Part shown: one piece after another, positions 44,391 through 52,601 of the stretch | Layout of the letters: each line of letters begins with the position of its first letter | How positions within the stretch are numbered: position 1 is the stretch's first letter | Assembly: GCA_958421275.1 (NCBI GenBank) | Contig: CATZLI010000003.1 | Location: 124,001-188,000 of the forward strand | DNA from: an uncultured Collinsella sp. | GTDB taxonomy: Bacteria; Actinomycetota; Coriobacteriia; Coriobacteriales; Coriobacteriaceae | Reading direction: 5' to 3' | DNA: 64,000 nucleotides | Made by a program: the position numbers and the translations under genes | Notes under the pieces: generated by a model | Seen by the model: only the letters and a program-made list of their open reading frames with translations | What the model was told of the DNA's origin: nothing | The model's database searches: none

Positions 44391-44747
44391 TCAGTCATAA
44401 TAATCCAACCGATTCTCAAGCTCTTTTTCGAGCAAGGCAATCCTTTGTGTAAGGCTTTTGATTGCCAAAACATGACGGCTCACCGCAACGCTAAGGGATA
44501 GAGAGATTGCAAGCAACAGCACAATTGCACCCAGGAAGAGGAAATTGGCCGGGTTAACAAACCCAATAGCCGTGGAGCAATAAAAAATAAGCTGAGGGAA
44601 TAAATCACAAAGCAAGGCCGCCATGCACATTAAAATCCAAAGCAAAGAATACTTAAGAAGCATCTTTCCTTTGGATACGAGTCGAAGAACATAAACGAGG
44701 AACCCACCAAAAAAGATGGCTGCCCCAATCCTTAGAAAAAAATTCAT
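44391..44747 (-). CDS. DUF2304 small membrane protein
   Basis: A 118-residue protein with three predicted helices and a C-terminal coiled coil (LTQRIALLEKELENRL), as in DUF2304. Such proteins regularly accompany GT2 polyprenyl-phosphate sugar transferases, and here the start ATG overlaps the GT2 stop by one base (TAATG). It may help anchor or flip the lipid-linked sugar. No enzymatic motif is seen. Confidence 0.85.
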   Translation of the reverse strand: MNFFLRIGAAIFFGGFLVYVLRLVSKGKMLLKYSLLWILMCMAALLCDLFPQLIFYCSTAIGFVNPANFLFLGAIVLLLAISLSLSVAVSRHVLAIKSLTQRIALLEKELENRLDYYD

Positions 44748-45493
44748 TATTGGTCTCCCCTATGGATCCAACACACAAGGACAATAGCAAGCGTAACTTT
44801 AATCATGTAGTAGACGGAAGAGAGAACCCCAATGGATGAACGCCCGCCCTGGCGCTCATTCATCTTTACAGGTGCCTCCATAACGGGGAGACCAAGCTTC
44901 ATAGCCAAAGCTATCGATTCCGGCTCCGGATAATCATCAGGATAGCTCTTGCAGAATAAGTCGATGGCGTCTTTATTGCAGGCTCTAAAGCCAGAAGTGG
45001 GATCGGTGACCGCCTTACCTGTAAGCAACTTAAGCAAAAAAGAGAGCCACCTGATTCCAACACGACGCATAAAGGTTGATTGGAAACCGTCGGTCTCGAC
45101 CAAGAATCGAGAGCCTATCGCCAGACTCGCCCCACCCTCAATCAGCTTAACAAGCTCAGGTATATAAGAAGGATCATGTTGGCCATCGCCGTCAACCTGA
45201 ATGTCAATATCATAGCCAAATCTCTGAGCATACTTATGCCCCGCCTGGACCGCCCCACCGATACCAAGGTTCTGTGGGAGATCCAATATGTTGACATCAT
45301 GCTCTCGACAAAGCCTAAGTGTCCCATCCTGTGAGCCGTCGTTAATTACGACATAGTCATATCCAGCAGCCTTAATAGAAGCAACGGTATTGAGAATGCA
45401 TTCCTGCTCGTTATAAGCGGGAATAATTACCAGAACACGCGGATATCCTTTTGAATCTTTTGTTAAAGCAAATGACAATCGAGTTTCATCCAT
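44747..45493 (-). CDS. GT2 glycosyltransferase (polyprenyl-phosphate sugar synthase type)
   Basis: GT-A enzyme with VLVIIPAYNEQECILNTVASI, the VQVDGDGQHDP-type metal motif (IQVDGDGQHDPSYIPEL) and TDPTSGFRACNKDAI, close to dolichyl/polyprenyl-phosphate glycosyltransferases. A single hydrophobic end (about 225-245) may touch the membrane. I start it at ATG 45493; a longer frame lacks a ribosome site. It is coupled to DUF2304. Together with DUF2142 it could form a donor-synthesis, accessory and transferase set. Confidence 0.87.
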   Translation of the reverse strand: MDETRLSFALTKDSKGYPRVLVIIPAYNEQECILNTVASIKAAGYDYVVINDGSQDGTLRLCREHDVNILDLPQNLGIGGAVQAGHKYAQRFGYDIDIQVDGDGQHDPSYIPELVKLIEGGASLAIGSRFLVETDGFQSTFMRRVGIRWLSFLLKLLTGKAVTDPTSGFRACNKDAIDLFCKSYPDDYPEPESIALAMKLGLPVMEAPVKMNERQGGRSSIGVLSSVYYMIKVTLAIVLVCWIHRGDQ

Positions 45494-46100
45494 TCCAAAT
45501 AATAGTTGGCCCTTAGCGACGCTCGAAGAAAATGCGGCCCTTACAGTCCAACGCACTGTCTAGTAATGAATAAAGTTTACAGCATCCGGACTAACCATCG
45601 CGAAGTTACATCTCAAGCTTGGATATTTAGTTTGCACGGCTGGCATACAGCTGACGTTCACCCGGAGCCCCCATCTGCCATCGCGAGATACAAATCCGCT
45701 GCGGCTCTCGCCCAATTGCGCGGTGCATAAGACTTCGACGCCATTCTAATCGGACAAAACTGCTCCAACTATCCCCCCCCCATCCCAACGATAGCCTTAA
45801 TCTTTGGCACTAGCTTAAGGAAACGCGGTCTGGGTTGATACAGGCGAGGCCAACATGCAGCAGCGACGCGACGCCGGACGCTAGCAATAAATAGGCGCCG
45901 AGACCCATGTCGGCCCCAAAGCCAGGCGCAATAACAGCGGCGTGCTTCTTGATATTCAGCGGTGCTCAAGCGAGCAAATATTCATGAAATAGGAGGAATC
46001 GACAATACCAAAATCGGCACTTATATCCAACTTCACGCAAAAGCCGAACAAAAGCCCTTGATTATCAACTTCATCCGAACAAAAGCCAGCCAAGTATCAC
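45494..46100. other. Gene-free stretch inside the glycan operon
   Basis: About 600 bases between two leftward glycosyltransferase genes. It contains repeat copy B, a nine-C run at 45773-45781 and no gene I can support. A 28-codon minus-strand frame at 45658-45744 has no detectable family likeness. Confidence 0.5.
45815..45985 (-). repeat. Dispersed repeat, copy B
   Basis: Partner of 41291-41460 in opposite orientation. Both begin with a nine-codon frame ATG...TGA and share GAATATC, GACATGGG, CATGTTGGCCTC and CAACCCA in order. It lies after the 3' end of a glycosyltransferase gene, as does copy A. The central hairpin is weaker here. Confidence 0.55.
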
Positions 46101-47246
46101 TTAGCAAATACAAAACGCCTTCTCGACATCCATAGCAGTGGCATCCCAGTTATATCGATTTTCAACAAGCGCCCTAGAGTTTCGAGACTGAAGAGAAAGC
46201 AGCTTTCGATCATCAAAAAGCCTGCATAATGCCGAAACCACCTCATCAGATGCCATGGACCGAATTATTGTGCCGTAGCTATCATCTAAGATAAGCTCGC
46301 GTGCCCCGCCCACGTCTGTTACCACTGCAGGCGTTCCGCAGGCTGAAGCTTCAAGAAGTACCGTTGAAAAGCCTTCGGAACGAGTTGGAAGACAAAGCAC
46401 ATCTGCTTGCTGGAGTAAGGAGGAAATATCCTCTGTGTTACATCTCCCAAGCCAAAACAAGTTAGACGAACAAGCTTCCTTGACCTCATTAGCCAGCGGA
46501 CCATCCCCTGCAAGAACAAAACAAATATCACGCTTGGTAATATCTTTTGTGCGAGCCGCCTCAATAATTGAATAAATTCCCTTTTCAGGAATAAGCCGCC
46601 CGACAAAAGATACAACCAAAGATGACTGAGGGATACCTAATTCAGATCGGAAATCTCTCCCCGAAGAAATACTCCTATAGAATGAGGCATTGATTGAGTT
46701 TGAAATTACGCCTTTTGCAGTGATATTAAAGTGCTGAAGCCATTCAACACTTTTAGAAGAAATCCCATAGAAATCAGGTTCAAACGACTTTACGCGATCA
46801 GTAATCCAATCTTCATATCGGCGAACAAAATAATCAAGAAATGGCTGATTGAAAGAGAGATACGCTGAGCCGTGGTCGAGAACAACAGCCTTAGCACTAT
46901 GATCCGCAGCAAACTTCAGCCCTTCGAGCGAGAGAGGGAAAAGTCTCGTGTTTATCAGAACACCATTCCACTCATAATCATCAAGGGTTTGCAGGAGTCG
47001 GTAATAATCACTGGTTTTTTTGGGAAGAGGAAGTCTTCCATCAAGTAACGGAATGCAAGGAAGACGAATTACCTCCAGGCCGTTTTCGACTGAATGACCG
47101 ACTCCCACGCGCATCGAATCATTAGTAACGATAACCACCCTATCGCCGCGTGCAGTCAAGGCGTGAGCGAGACCATCGACAAAATTACCAATTCCACTAA
47201 GTTGCGGGTGATAATGGTGAGTGAAAATACAAATAGAGGAGCTCAT
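46101..47246 (-). CDS. GT4 glycosyltransferase
   Basis: GT-B fold retaining transferase. The N-terminal half has HHYHPQLSGIGNFVDGLAHAL. The donor-binding half has VVSFVGRLIPEKGIYSIIEA, LAGDGPLANEV and the EGFSTVLLEASACGTPAVVTDVGG motif with the catalytic Glu pair. It is 381 residues. I choose ATG 47246, eight bases after GAGG. It follows licD in the leftward operon and adds one sugar of the repeat unit. Confidence 0.92.
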   Translation of the reverse strand: MSSSICIFTHHYHPQLSGIGNFVDGLAHALTARGDRVVIVTNDSMRVGVGHSVENGLEVIRLPCIPLLDGRLPLPKKTSDYYRLLQTLDDYEWNGVLINTRLFPLSLEGLKFAADHSAKAVVLDHGSAYLSFNQPFLDYFVRRYEDWITDRVKSFEPDFYGISSKSVEWLQHFNITAKGVISNSINASFYRSISSGRDFRSELGIPQSSLVVSFVGRLIPEKGIYSIIEAARTKDITKRDICFVLAGDGPLANEVKEACSSNLFWLGRCNTEDISSLLQQADVLCLPTRSEGFSTVLLEASACGTPAVVTDVGGARELILDDSYGTIIRSMASDEVVSALCRLFDDRKLLSLQSRNSRALVENRYNWDATAMDVEKAFCIC

Positions 47247-47279
47247 CACATAACCTCATCTGATATAGATGTCATATCC

Positions 47280-48140
47280 TTAATTCTGTGCCGTCCAGAC
47301 TTCCCCATCTCCAAAGTCGAGCAAGAGCGGAAGATGGGTATGTCGATTATCCGGTGACGGTATTTTTTTCCAATCGCCATACATCGTTGTAAGATATTTA
47401 TCCGTCATACGAGGAACAGGGAATTCACTGCCTTCGAAAACCGCACTGCTCAGAGGGAAAATCTCTGAAATAGGCACTGGCGCCATATTCGGCCAGCTTA
47501 ACGTCAGACAGTAATCAGAGACCTCACCCGTATTTGAGTCGGCAATACAGGAATCGAACAAATCCTGGTAAGAGCATGCGCCTCGAGAAACCAGTTGTTC
47601 CACCACGTGCATAGCAGAACAACCAATTTGCTCGAGTTGACCAAGGAACCCTTTATGAGGGACAACAATGGAAGAAGAATGATATAAATAGGCTCTTTTC
47701 TGTGCAATTGATGCAGTTCGGACTTGCTTTGCACGAAGGCGTTTATCTGTATAGAGCTGGTCATATGGAAAGATGTCGACAAAAATGCCCATCGAACTGG
47801 AAGCCTCTCGAGCCTCTTGATTCTCGAAGCGAGTTCCATCGCGATACACCTTAGCAAACATCGCAGCATAGCCAGTAGTATTCCGCGATGTATGGAGCGA
47901 ATATCCTTCCGGTAACCCACCCTCGGCTAAAGAGCAAAAGCGGTCATAATCTGAACGCATCATTCCGATATCTATATCATCATCCCAAGGGATAAACCCC
48001 CTATGACGCATTGCTCCTAAACATGTTCCACCGTCAAGCCACCACCTGATGCCGTGCTTAGAGCAGAATGCGGCGACAACCTGAAGGATATCCAATTCAG
48101 TGTTTTGAAGCTTTAATAGCGCGTGAGCTTTAGACATCAT
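47280..48140 (-). CDS. licD: LicD-family phosphotransferase (predicted phosphocholine transferase)
   Basis: LicD proteins transfer phosphocholine from CDP-choline to glycan. The core is WWLDGGTCLGAMRHRGFIPWDDDIDIGMMRSDYDRF (given here as family landmarks LDGGT, GAMRHRGFIPWDDDID), with FVDIFPYD and YGDWKKIP further on. The Asp cluster is the metal site. It is 286 residues from ATG 48140. It starts four bases after the flippase stop, so glycan flipping and decoration genes are expressed together. LicD relatives can also transfer other phospho-groups; the lic genes at 54.9 kb favour phosphocholine. Confidence 0.88.
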   Translation of the reverse strand: MMSKAHALLKLQNTELDILQVVAAFCSKHGIRWWLDGGTCLGAMRHRGFIPWDDDIDIGMMRSDYDRFCSLAEGGLPEGYSLHTSRNTTGYAAMFAKVYRDGTRFENQEAREASSSMGIFVDIFPYDQLYTDKRLRAKQVRTASIAQKRAYLYHSSSIVVPHKGFLGQLEQIGCSAMHVVEQLVSRGACSYQDLFDSCIADSNTGEVSDYCLTLSWPNMAPVPISEIFPLSSAVFEGSEFPVPRMTDKYLTTMYGDWKKIPSPDNRHTHLPLLLDFGDGEVWTAQN

Positions 48141-48144
48141 CGGC

Positions 48145-49389
48145 CTATCTCTTTTCCCCGAACCATTGTTGCGTCTGTTTCCCCAAAACAGAAGACTGAT
48201 AAATAAGGCAAATGGCATTGGATATAAGCGCCGATACAGTAGGGCCATTTAAGCCAAACAGCATTTGCGCAGGAGCCATAACAGCGGCAGCACTAATTAA
48301 GGACAGCATGCTGCCAACAAATACCCCTCGGTAATTATCAAGAGAAACCAACAAATCGTTGACAAACCAAGCGATGCCAGTCAAAAAGGCACAAGCCAAC
48401 ATAGGCTGAAGGAGATCGGTATGTTTAGCTATTCCAGCGCCATAAAACAGTGACAGCAATAATTTACCGAAAAAGAAAAGGGCAACTGAAGATATGACAC
48501 CGACAAAAAAGATGCCAGCAAGTATTTTACCTATGAGCGAAAAAAAGGACTTTTCTCTAGAATGGTAACGCTCTACTAGATAACCTAATAAAGGATTATA
48601 AATATAGGTCGCACCCATTTGGATAATTGCCACAGGTGCAGCAACTGATGCATAAATACCCAGAGCAGAATCTCCGAATGAATAAGATAAATACTGCCTG
48701 GGAATATTCGGCGCCGCAGAAGCAGCAATGCCGCCCAGAACGATGGGCAAACAGCTACATAGGAAGGCTCTGACCTTCGCTCGGCTAATTCCAAGCTTGA
48801 TTGCAGAAATCCGATTTGATCTTGGATAATCGTAAATAACTCCGATGCCTATTGTCACTACCGTCATAAGCAACAGTGCACCTTCGAGGCTATTAAAAAA
48901 TCCAAAGACAAGAATGAATGAAAGGAGAGAGCCGATGCCCTGCATTATGAGGGATTTCCCAATATAGTCCATCCTATGACCAACCTGATCATTAGCATGC
49001 ATGACATCAATGACTAAGCCAGCGGTTTTATAGAGAGCATACAGAAGAATAGCGGGCACCGTACCAATACGACACGTTGCAATGGAATAGACGGCTAACA
49101 TTACAAACGCTATAAAAGTAGTAAAGAAACGAAAAGTCAGGTATTCACCAGCAGAGTTTTTCCTTTCAACATCTGCAATTTGCACCGTGTACATCCTGTA
49201 TTGGGCTAATTGAGAAAACATGTTGAAAATAGACATAGCCAGCGAATAAATGCCTGCAGCACTATATCCATCAGACAGCCGAACGACCAAAATGGTGATA
49301 AGCCACTGACAGCCTAAATTAGTCAACGAACCGACGGTATTCCAGAACATATTATGTTTAATCGAAAGAGTCTTCTCTGTGGCCTTCAC
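48145..49389 (-). CDS. Polysaccharide/teichoic acid flippase (Wzx/TacF type)
   Basis: Fourteen-helix MOP-superfamily transporter of 414 residues that moves a lipid-linked repeat unit across the membrane. There is no sharp motif, but the helix pattern and context are typical. It starts at GTG 49389 behind AAGGGCG. It lies directly upstream of licD, as the pneumococcal flippase works with choline-decorated units, so it may prefer decorated substrate (inference). The locus thus has both a flippase and an ABC exporter. Confidence 0.85.
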   Translation of the reverse strand: MKATEKTLSIKHNMFWNTVGSLTNLGCQWLITILVVRLSDGYSAAGIYSLAMSIFNMFSQLAQYRMYTVQIADVERKNSAGEYLTFRFFTTFIAFVMLAVYSIATCRIGTVPAILLYALYKTAGLVIDVMHANDQVGHRMDYIGKSLIMQGIGSLLSFILVFGFFNSLEGALLLMTVVTIGIGVIYDYPRSNRISAIKLGISRAKVRAFLCSCLPIVLGGIAASAAPNIPRQYLSYSFGDSALGIYASVAAPVAIIQMGATYIYNPLLGYLVERYHSREKSFFSLIGKILAGIFFVGVISSVALFFFGKLLLSLFYGAGIAKHTDLLQPMLACAFLTGIAWFVNDLLVSLDNYRGVFVGSMLSLISAAAVMAPAQMLFGLNGPTVSALISNAICLIYQSSVLGKQTQQWFGEKR

Positions 49390-49433
49390 AAATATAAGCG
49401 CCCTTCTAAACCTGTCGAAATGAGGATACGGAG

Positions 49434-50369
49434 CTATCTCGCAGCTTTAAGTTCTTTTAAAATCAAAATAAACAGCCAATTCGGCATAAGACGTATAATA
49501 ATATCTGCTTTAGCGATAGACGGGCAAGCTCGTCGGTATTTAAGTAAACCAATTATGGAGCGCCGCTCCCTTGCTTCAGCGAACCCCAATATTTCCTTTA
49601 GATGCGGTGAATCGGGAAATCTATCGGCAAATCGCCTAGCAGTATCAACCCTGTTTTTAACTCTTGTCGAATACCAATCATCTTTTGAAGAAACACCTGC
49701 AAGGAATCCAGTTTCGTTACCACCATGTCGACGATACTTAACCAAAGGAGTCATAGTAAAGCTGCACTTCCCCAGTTCACTGCAACCCAATGTCAACCAC
49801 AAGTCATGTGCAGTCGATTCCGGAAAGGGAATCATCGACTTCGCCGCACTCGCATCTAACATGAGAGCCATACCAATGCCGTAACATACGCTTGCGGCCT
49901 GTACAGTAATATCCTCTCCAGAGCACCAATTTACTTCCGGCGAATTAGGATGAGCTTTCCTATAACTCTTTACCAGAATATTTCCGTTTTCGTCAATTAC
50001 CGATCTATCACAAACATCTAGAATTGAGCCTTCTTCAAGCATATGGTTGAGCGAAACTTCAACTCTATTAGGCTCCCAAATATCATCCTGATCGCAAAGT
50101 ACTACGTAATCCCCTTCCGCCAAGGAGAGCAGCGCCTCGAACGATTTGACATAACCGAGATTATTATCACCGTGATAATACCGATAGGCGTTTTTCGTTA
50201 TATGCGCTTGGATAAACCGCTCTAATGAATCCGATTCAGGGCAGTCATTTCTAACTAGAAGCGTAAGCGGAAACGTTTGTTTATCTATCGAATCAAGTTG
50301 TTCCGCGAAAAACTTAAGATCGGGTTTATAAGCTGAGAGAAGTACGCATACGCCAATATCATTTCCCAT
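49434..50369 (-). CDS. GT2 glycosyltransferase (rhamnosyltransferase-like)
   Basis: GT-A enzyme with CVLLSAYKPDLKFFAEQLDSI, VLCDQDDIWEPNRVE (metal motif QDD) and STAHDLWLTLG. The SAYKP...DQDD pattern is common in rhamnosyl- and other deoxysugar transferases of surface glycans. Two starts are possible, ATG 50399 and ATG 50369; I prefer the second because GGA lies eight bases upstream and no ribosome site precedes the first. It heads the leftward flippase-licD-GT4 operon. Confidence 0.87.
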   Translation of the reverse strand: MGNDIGVCVLLSAYKPDLKFFAEQLDSIDKQTFPLTLLVRNDCPESDSLERFIQAHITKNAYRYYHGDNNLGYVKSFEALLSLAEGDYVVLCDQDDIWEPNRVEVSLNHMLEEGSILDVCDRSVIDENGNILVKSYRKAHPNSPEVNWCSGEDITVQAASVCYGIGMALMLDASAAKSMIPFPESTAHDLWLTLGCSELGKCSFTMTPLVKYRRHGGNETGFLAGVSSKDDWYSTRVKNRVDTARRFADRFPDSPHLKEILGFAEARERRSIIGLLKYRRACPSIAKADIIIRLMPNWLFILILKELKAAR

Positions 50370-50489
50370 TTCTATTTCCAAAAATCCTCCCAAATTCATT
50401 GCTTAAAGATTATCAAAGCACCCTCAGTTAAAAGAAACTCTTTTAAAAATAGAGTATTTATCCCTGTCTCTTAAAACGAGTGCCTAATA

Positions 50490-52559
50490 TCAATAAGTAA
50501 CAACCTTTGTTCCATAAGGAATGTTATCGTAAATCCATTTTGCATTCTGAATCTCAAGGCGTACGCATCCAGCAGAGGATGGAACGCCCATCGTGGGATC
50601 CATCACGCGGTTGCTGTTGACGTAGTAGGGTGAGGAATGGAATAAGTAATCACCATAGAACTGCGTGTAGTAATAGCAAGTATATCCATGCCCAAAGGAG
50701 TATCCCTTACCGTAGACTTGATACTCCCCTATCACCGTAGGCGTGCTAGCTTTTCCCGTCGAACATACATATCGACGGTTTAAGGACCAGTTATTCCAGG
50801 ATCCAGTGTAAATACTCGTAACGCAACGTGACGTATCGACAAGTATCAGCCAATTTGTATTGCTTGAATAACTTTGAGCCTTAGCATCCATATAGTCTGA
50901 CACCCACGCGCCGTTAGCCATAAAGAAATTCCAGGATCCGTCCACAACGCGCCAGCCAGTAGCCATAGCTCCACTAGCATCAAGCCAATACCAGGTGGCG
51001 CCCAGATTGAGCCATCCTGTCTGCATATAACCAGACGAATTCAAGTAATACCAAGATCCGTTAACGGCAACCCAACCGGTTTTCATAGCATAAGTGGACG
51101 GATCTAAATAGAACCAGGAGCCATCCTTGTACAGCCAGCCAGATCGTGCATAGCCAGCGGTCTCATCAAAAAAGTACCATTTTCCGTTAACGTTCTTCCA
51201 TCCAGCGCAGGGGGAGCCATCGGTTGAATCAGCATAGAACTTACAGCCTCCAAGCATCACAAACCCGTGAGCTTCAGCCAATTCGCCATCGCCGTTTGAT
51301 GTAAACAGTTTTCCATTACGCAATGCTCCACACAATGAGCAATCAGAACCAGCAAAAGCCTTAGATGGCTCATCCTGAACCGAGTCCTGGACATCTACCC
51401 ATTCACGACAAGCAACAGCGCCTGAAGCTTTTGCATAATAGCTTTTCCCATTTACAGAAAAATGACCAAGAAGCATTTTACCGTCGGCGGCAGGATCGAG
51501 ATAATAGTATTGACCACCGTCCTTCAGCCATTCAGTCTTTATAATGCCCGACGCTTGAGAAGGCTCAGCGTAATACCAGTCTCCATCGCTCATAAACCAG
51601 CCAAGTGACAACGCTCCCGTTGAAGAAAAATGATACCGGTTGGATCCGATGACATAAAAGCCGGTAGCCATTCTATTGTCATTTGCGACATCGAGCCAAT
51701 ACCAAACGCCATTCACCAAACGCCAGCCCGATGCAAGTGCGCCGGAACCGTCAGCGTAATACCAGTCCGTCCCATCAAACGCCCAACCAACAGCCATTGC
51801 GCCGGAATCCGATAAATAGTAACGAGACGAACCGACAGAAACGATTCCTCTAGACATAACACCATCATTGGCGGGATCAAGCCAATACCAGTTATTGCCA
51901 GTTTGAAGCCAGCCGGTTAAGACTTCACCATTGCTACCCCAATACCATAAACCGTTATCAAGGTACCATCCATTAATCAGTCCATAGGTTCCAAGAAGAT
52001 AAGGGTGCCCATCAATAACACGTCGACCAGTAGCCATAGAACAGCTGTTAAGGGAGTCAAACCAGTACCATTGGTCTCCAATAAACTGCCAGCCACTTGC
52101 CAAAGCGCCTGACGGACCCGCGTAATACCACTTATTTTCAGTAAAAATCCAGCCGCAGCTCATTGCGCCGTCACGAGCGGGGTCCAAGTAGTACAGCAAG
52201 TCGTCAATATTCTGAATTCCGGTCAAACGACAGCCATCTAGATAGTAATACCAGGACAAACCGTTCCATTGCCATCCAGATAGTTGTTCTGTAGTCGACG
52301 GGTCATGGCTTTCGACAACCTGTAGGCTCGAATCTTCCGTTGTTTTGCCGGCACAATCGCTGGAGTCTTGAGAGCAACCGCCACCGACCAATGCTCCCGG
52401 CCCTCCTGTCGAGTCACGCTCTACGACACCGTTATCCGCCCCCTCTTCCACGGCATAAGCAGTGCAAGAAAATGCGGGGGCTGTAACTGAAAGTAAGGCG
52501 GAAAATAGCATCAAGCCAATTACTCGCCAGCAAATTCGATGATCAATCCGAGCATTCAT
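50490..52559 (-). CDS. Choline-binding-repeat L,D-transpeptidase
   Basis: Secreted wall protein of 689 residues. A signal peptide (about 1-37, ending TAYA) is followed by about 20 CW repeats (about 75-545) of the GW...GxWYYLDxxGxMxTGW type that bind choline in pneumococcal proteins. The C-terminal YkuD domain (about 565-689) has the catalytic SSAGCVRLE with its Cys and an upstream His in YLFHSSP. It would crosslink peptidoglycan by 3-3 bonds or attach proteins. GGGGG lies before ATG 52559. Confidence 0.9.
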   Translation of the reverse strand: MNARIDHRICWRVIGLMLFSALLSVTAPAFSCTAYAVEEGADNGVVERDSTGGPGALVGGGCSQDSSDCAGKTTEDSSLQVVESHDPSTTEQLSGWQWNGLSWYYYLDGCRLTGIQNIDDLLYYLDPARDGAMSCGWIFTENKWYYAGPSGALASGWQFIGDQWYWFDSLNSCSMATGRRVIDGHPYLLGTYGLINGWYLDNGLWYWGSNGEVLTGWLQTGNNWYWLDPANDGVMSRGIVSVGSSRYYLSDSGAMAVGWAFDGTDWYYADGSGALASGWRLVNGVWYWLDVANDNRMATGFYVIGSNRYHFSSTGALSLGWFMSDGDWYYAEPSQASGIIKTEWLKDGGQYYYLDPAADGKMLLGHFSVNGKSYYAKASGAVACREWVDVQDSVQDEPSKAFAGSDCSLCGALRNGKLFTSNGDGELAEAHGFVMLGGCKFYADSTDGSPCAGWKNVNGKWYFFDETAGYARSGWLYKDGSWFYLDPSTYAMKTGWVAVNGSWYYLNSSGYMQTGWLNLGATWYWLDASGAMATGWRVVDGSWNFFMANGAWVSDYMDAKAQSYSSNTNWLILVDTSRCVTSIYTGSWNNWSLNRRYVCSTGKASTPTVIGEYQVYGKGYSFGHGYTCYYYTQFYGDYLFHSSPYYVNSNRVMDPTMGVPSSAGCVRLEIQNAKWIYDNIPYGTKVVTY

Positions 52560-52601
52560 TTCAAGCCCCCAACCGGTACCGACTGTCTTGCAGGGAATCT
52601 A

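Noticed and set aside
45658..45744. A 28-codon frame in the gap between glycosyltransferases
   Set aside because: There is no good ribosome site or family match, and it lies in decayed DNA.
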